Of a DNA stretch of 21,242 bases, positions 18,434-21,242 are shown in pieces. The DNA is from Trichomonas tenax. Lineage: Eukaryota > Parabasalia > Trichomonadida > Trichomonadidae. The DNA is taken from the NCBI GenBank assembly GCA_023091735.1, contig JALKBU010000901.1:1-21242 (forward strand), given 5' to 3'. The notes under the pieces are model-generated. The model was not told where the DNA came from and ran no database searches. It saw only the letters and a program-made list of their open reading frames with translations. Positions within the stretch are counted from its first letter, which is position 1, and each line of letters begins with the position of its first letter. The position numbers and the translations under genes are program-made.

Positions 18434-19268
18434 AGCAAGCAATAGTCATTTATTTTTCCACCCGTTCCTATCTACTTCTGGCCTTAATTTATGACCTCTT
18501 TTTGAATGCCAGAGCAGAACCAAAAAATATAATCACCCCCTTTTTTCACGAAGTGCGAATCTTCACATTGTCATTTCATACATTGTTTTCCTCATTTATT
18601 TTTAATGTCGATCGGTCGAAGACCTCAGAAGCGTTAGCGCTGACACTCATTTTTAATGTTTTCACTTGTTTTTTTTTTCCCTGGTTTCTAGTTAATTTTC
18701 AAAGTGAAAGTTGGTCATTTTTGACCCTAAAATCACGTTTTCACCCTTTTTTCATGTATTATCACCATATATATTATATATTCCTGGTTCCTAGTAACCT
18801 AAGATATAATATTTATATAATAAATAAATTTGGTTTAGCTTTTTCAGGTCAGAATATTCTAAAAATAAGTGATAAATTAAAATGGATTTGGAAGAAGGTA
18901 GGCACCAAGGACCCCAGGAACCCCTCCAGTCATTCAAAAACACACCCTAACATCAACACCGGAACATCGACCGGTTCCTTATTCCTACCTCTTTATTTTA
19001 CATTAAAAGCAAATCTTGGTTAGCTCTGACATTCTAAAACACCCCAAAAGTCAACGCCTAAAATAACCAGGAACATTAAATAAACGTACAAATCCTAACG
19101 TCGACATGAAAAATAACAAGGTCCGACATTTTTCATTAACGTACAGACCCTATTTTTCAAAATAACCCCTTGTTCGACACTTTTAAAACTAGCAGGTCCC
19201 CCTTCGGTAAAACAACCCCCATATCGTTTGTCACTTTAGCCTTAAAGTGTGAAAATAAAGCCCCCACC
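18434..19268. other. Gene-less segment of the element with C-rich tracts
   Basis: I see no supported gene. The 173-codon open frame at 18502-19023 has low-complexity Phe/Tyr/Ser-rich content and no domain, and is not called. Short C runs (CCCC and longer) recur on the plus strand, more often towards 19000-19270 and unlike the rest of the window. The last part has loose internal repeats, listed next. It may be a decayed gene block of the element. Confidence 0.5.
19025..19230 (+). repeat. Loose degenerate repeats in C-rich segment
   Basis: TC-GACA-type motifs recur at 19025 (TCTGACATT), 19101 (TCGACATG), 19122 (TCCGACATT) and 19173 (TTCGACACT). AACGTACA-type motifs occur near 19083 and 19138. 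Each is followed by an A-rich stretch and, in most cases, a C run. The spacing is not regular (about 20-75 bp), so this is a weak call. Confidence 0.3.
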
Positions 19269-19469
19269 TTATTTTGAGGTCATGAATCCTAAATTAGATC
19301 CGCGGCGGAGGCGAGCTTGCTCGCCGGAATGTCGCCATATGCGTGTGTTAGGAACAGCAGCGGGAATCACTTTCTTCCCGACATCGATCACTTTCTTTAC
19401 TGCTCCTTTTGTCCAATTCCATGCTTTCTTCAAACCCTGTTTGATTTTGTTCCAGAATCCCCAAGCCAT
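19269..19469 (-). CDS. Small basic amphipathic virion-type protein (pX-like), C-terminus replaced
   Basis: The 66-aa frame runs from ATG at 19469-19467, directly after the TAA of the upstream gene. Residues 1-40 are Lys/Trp/Val-rich and amphipathic (MAWGFWNKIKQGLKKAW, then VGKKVIPAA). This is the style of the short membrane-active or DNA-binding virion proteins (adenovirus pX/pVI-like) found in Maverick/Polinton structural blocks. After about residue 40 the composition changes to Arg/Gly/Ser-rich (RIWRHSGEQARLRRGSN), coinciding with a GC-rich palindromic island at about 19296-19345. I infer that the original C-terminus was lost or replaced there. The role as a minor virion protein is inferred from composition and context. 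Confidence 0.55.
   Translation of the reverse strand: MAWGFWNKIKQGLKKAWNWTKGAVKKVIDVGKKVIPAAVPNTRIWRHSGEQARLRRGSNLGFMTSK
19296..19345. other. GC-rich island at the breakpoint of the pX-like gene
   Basis: About 50 bp rich in G and C with CCGCGG, GGCGGAGGCGAGC and GTCGCC, in an otherwise AT-rich locus. It starts where the pX-like protein loses its expected character, consistent with inserted or rearranged DNA or a mobile-element end. Confidence 0.45.
19310..19325. repeat. GC hairpin GGCGAGC-TT-GCTCGCC
   Basis: A perfect 7-bp GC-rich stem with a 2-nt loop, the strongest short hairpin in the window. It lies inside the GC-rich island. It could act as a transcription end signal for the minus-strand block or be part of a repeat element. 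Confidence 0.7.
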
Positions 19470-19982
19470 TTAATAAGTGATAAAATTATATTTTATTATC
19501 TCCTCTATCGCTAATTTATGATTCTCAAAATTATCCTTCACACCATGAATGAATTGTTTGATTTCAATCATTCCCTCATCTGTTTTGAAAATCCATGAAT
19601 CATTAAATGATGCAATAATATCGTCATTTCTTTTTATCATTAAACTCCCTTTAGAACCGATAGAAAATGAAAATTCACCCATTTTTATCATTGATGTGTT
19701 TATTTTATCGAACCTTTCTATTTCATTTGTGTTCGAAATCAATGTTTGGAATGCATACTGTCGGTTCGAATCCAATTTATTATTCAATTTATTTGTCAAT
19801 TCTTTAATGTCCTTGATGTCGTGATTATGAATGGGTTCCCTGTCTAATTTACTAGCTACTGTTTCCACTAAATTGGAAAATTCATTTCTCATTACTGCAT
19901 CATTCTTTTTCACATATTGATCGAGTTCGTTTTTACTCACTGCCACTTCTCCTTTTCTAATCTGTGATGTAGTGTAAAGCAT
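19470..19982 (-). CDS. Coiled-coil structural-type protein of the virus-like element, 170 aa
   Basis: The intact frame runs from ATG to TAA. Residues 1-110 are rich in Asn, Lys, Glu and Leu with heptad-like spacing (VSKNELDQYVKKN, then NKLNNKLDSNRQYAFQTL), suggesting a trimeric or dimeric coiled coil. Residues about 111-150 look like short beta strands (GEFSFSIGSKGSLMIKRNDD, then SWIFKT). A shaft-plus-beta-tip layout fits a fibre or spike-like virion protein, but I do not recognise the family. The TAA is directly followed by the ATG of the pX-like gene. The gene upstream ends 4 nt before its own ATG, so the three genes are probably transcribed as one unit or have very compact promoters. The start context is AATAAATG. 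Confidence 0.65.
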   Translation of the reverse strand: MLYTTSQIRKGEVAVSKNELDQYVKKNDAVMRNEFSNLVETVASKLDREPIHNHDIKDIKELTNKLNNKLDSNRQYAFQTLISNTNEIERFDKINTSMIKMGEFSFSIGSKGSLMIKRNDDIIASFNDSWIFKTDEGMIEIKQFIHGVKDNFENHKLAIEEIIKYNFITY

Positions 19983-19986
19983 TTAT

Positions 19987-20355
19987 TTATTTTAAAAAAA
20001 TCAGAAGTAATCTTACCATGAATGTTTGGACTTCTACGGGATTTAGTGCTAGATCAGTGAACCATAATCGGAAATTCTTATTGTATCCTGTGTATTCGTA
20101 CTTCGCTGTGTTTCTATTTGCTTCTTCATTGACGAAACAGCATGCATAATCCATGAAATGGTCCCTTTGTATAAAATCGGAATGCATGATTATATCACCG
20201 ACTAAAACATCTTTCACTACCACATTACATTGTTCCACTACAATAAATTTTTTATTCTTACTTGCCACAAATTCAGGTGGGAATTCATTTTTTAATTGAT
20301 TGGTCCAGTAGTATGTTTTCGTAATCATTCCCATTTCGGTACTATTATCCTTCAT
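19987..20355 (-). CDS. 122-aa protein of the virus-like element, unrecognised
   Basis: The intact frame runs from ATG at 20355-20353 to TAA at 19989-19987. The protein is mixed alpha/beta with aromatic-rich strands (TYYWTNQLKNEFPPEF near the start, VVKDVLVGDIIMHSDF in the middle, FRLWFTDLALNPVEVQ near the end) and ends in a hydrophobic basic tail (FMVRLLLIFLK). There is no signal peptide. The size and beta-rich look would fit a minor virion or assembly protein, and its position next to the fibre-like and capsid-like genes agrees, but that is inference. It is divergent from the capsid-like gene across 37 bp and lies 4 nt upstream of the coiled-coil gene. Tryptophan is encoded by TGG. The start context is GAATAAATG. 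Confidence 0.6.
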   Translation of the reverse strand: MKDNSTEMGMITKTYYWTNQLKNEFPPEFVASKNKKFIVVEQCNVVVKDVLVGDIIMHSDFIQRDHFMDYACCFVNEEANRNTAKYEYTGYNKNFRLWFTDLALNPVEVQTFMVRLLLIFLK

Positions 20356-20392
20356 TTATTCATTTATAAAATAATTTTTTATTGCTTATTAA
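20356..20392. promoter_or_regulatory. 37-bp divergent promoter region of the structural genes
   Basis: This short AT-only gap separates the two divergent ATGs and must contain both start signals if the genes are expressed. It holds TTTATAAAATAA, with TAAATG reading into each gene on its own strand. No host-type TCA-YTT Inr at the expected 5-20 nt is obvious on the plus strand. Confidence 0.4.
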
Positions 20393-21242
20393 ATGAATTC
20401 CAGCTTCAATAACAGATTTAGCAATAGTGAGGAAAAACTTGGAAATGTCGCCGGTTACTTCGAAAATTTGGCAGGACTGGTCCAGGTAAATGATGGAAAA
20501 CATTCGTTCTCAATAAAGACGGTGGACTATCATGATCAGTTGGCGCCCTTCAATGATTCACAGGAAACAAGGATAGCTATTACTCACAGTGGCCACATGA
20601 TTTCACAGATTACCGACTGATTTCTTACATTTAAGATTCGCTTAATCTTACAATTGACCGGTATCAATCAAAATCAATTTAATGACGAGGACCATATTTG
20701 CAAATTATTTGTGGGTTTCAAGTCATCCAATCAAATTCTTGATCAGCTCCAAATTTTATGCAGATACATGAATACAGGATATCAGCAAAATGAATGTGTC
20801 AGGGAAGGTTTCGCGTACTCTACCATTAAGCCAAAACAGGAAAAGAAAACAAAGAAATTTACACATTCCCTGTACGAAAATGTTTCGTATTACTCCTCCT
20901 CCGTATGTGGAACATATATAAATATCGCTGATTTCAAGGACGGATTACCTCACCCTGTAGAATTCGAAGCTAACTTACCTTTTGATGATATATTAGCTCT
21001 TCAGGCATTCAATCTTCATCCAAATCGTAAGTGCAGCGACATAGAATTAAAATTTTATGTGAAACCTAAGGGATTAGTTTGAACTATGATTGATCCATTA
21101 AATGTTAAGAATTATAAGAGGCGACAATTAATCCTGAAATAAGTTACAGAGAAAGATATATTGATTCTGCACTGTTACCGTTCGATAAAGGTTATGCATT
21201 TTATAATTTGCGAAACAATTTATACAGAAATGAATTAGAAAA
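20393..21242 (+). pseudogene. Capsid-like (probable major capsid) gene, broken, 3' end outside window
   Basis: It starts at ATG 20393 in a TTAAATG context. The same frame continues past a TGA at 20618-20620 through 153 more codons to a second TGA at 21080-21082. It then goes on for about 12 codons before a one-base shift near 21116, after which another frame stays open to the window end (41 codons: starts EATINPEISYRERY). The segments read as one beta-rich protein of at least 280 residues. Marks include DQLAPFNDSQETRIAITHSG before the first break, LFVGFKSSNQILDQL and LPFDDILALQAFNLHP after it, and KPKGLV at the second. The style matches double-jelly-roll capsid proteins of Polinton-type elements, and the neighbourhood agrees, but the call is by eye. 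Both internal stops are TGA. A minor capsid (penton-type) protein is the main alternative. Confidence 0.6.

Larger units (their letters stand above)
17643..21242. mobile_element. Degenerate virus-like element (Maverick/Polinton or Polinton-like virus type), right end outside window
   Basis: Within 3.6 kb lie an SF3 helicase remnant, a short basic amphipathic virion-type protein, two small structural-looking genes and a capsid-like gene. These sit in both orientations with almost no spacing in the structural block. This mix of replication and morphogenesis genes is what integrated Maverick/Polinton and Polinton-like DNA viruses of protists carry, and T. vaginalis is known to be rich in Mavericks. 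DNA polymerase B, integrase, packaging ATPase and protease are not in the window. At least two lesions in the helicase and three in the capsid-like gene show that this copy is inactive. The left end seems truncated against host DNA. The family is inferred from motifs, not from a search. Confidence 0.65.

Noticed and set aside
18502..19023. 173-codon plus-strand ORF in the element
   Set aside because: Low-complexity Phe/Ser/Tyr-rich content, no domain and no sensible start context. Open by chance in T-rich DNA, although a decayed gene cannot be excluded.
20393..21242. Alternative genetic code (TGA as Trp)
   Set aside because: TGG is used for Trp in neighbouring element genes, genes end properly with TAA, and the same gene also has a frameshift, so decay explains the TGAs more simply. 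Kept only as a question to test.

Overview
The window looks like nuclear DNA of a trichomonad protist (Trichomonas or Tritrichomonas type). The support is a 6.8 kb intron-free host gene, a DUF3447/ankyrin gene of the kind greatly expanded in trichomonads, very short apparent 5' UTRs with TCA-type initiator (Inr) sequences 11 nt before the ATG, AT-rich intergenic DNA and standard-code use. Species cannot be fixed from the sequence alone.

Layout. (1) 1-400: a GC-rich open frame on the minus strand, cut by the left edge, lies directly downstream of a minus-strand tRNA-Cys(GCA) gene with its Pol III T-run. (2) 401-8136: about 7.7 kb of AT-rich, gene-poor DNA. It holds one coherent 132-aa ORF (4897-5295), a 375-bp terminal-inverted-repeat element (5979-6353) filled with 21-bp repeats and flanked by a 17-bp direct repeat, and a start-less fragment of a glycine-rich extracellular-type protein (7234-7710). 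(3) 8137-17423: the host gene block. It has a small coiled-coil protein on the minus strand, then a DUF3447/ankyrin protein and a 2266-aa BEACH-family protein on the plus strand. The BEACH protein has armadillo-like, ConA-like, PH-BEACH, shortened BEACH and beta-propeller regions.

(4) About 17640 to the right edge: a decaying virus-like integrated element of the Maverick/Polinton or Polinton-like-virus kind. It carries a frameshifted SF3 (D5/DUF5906-like) helicase, a truncated small basic amphipathic virion-type protein, two intact small structural-looking genes on the minus strand and a broken capsid-like gene on the plus strand that runs off the window. The minus-strand genes form a tight operon-like block: one pair is joined as TAA directly followed by ATG, and another pair is 4 nt apart. 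Several element genes start in a TAAATG context, unlike the Inr-led host genes. The element adjoins the BEACH gene 3' end with about 0.2 kb between them.

The most interesting items are the virus-like element with its shared start context and TGA-type interruptions, the TIR element with an in-frame heptad repeat, the short BEACH domain, and the GC-rich CPFC ORF beside the tRNA gene. All family calls were made by eye.
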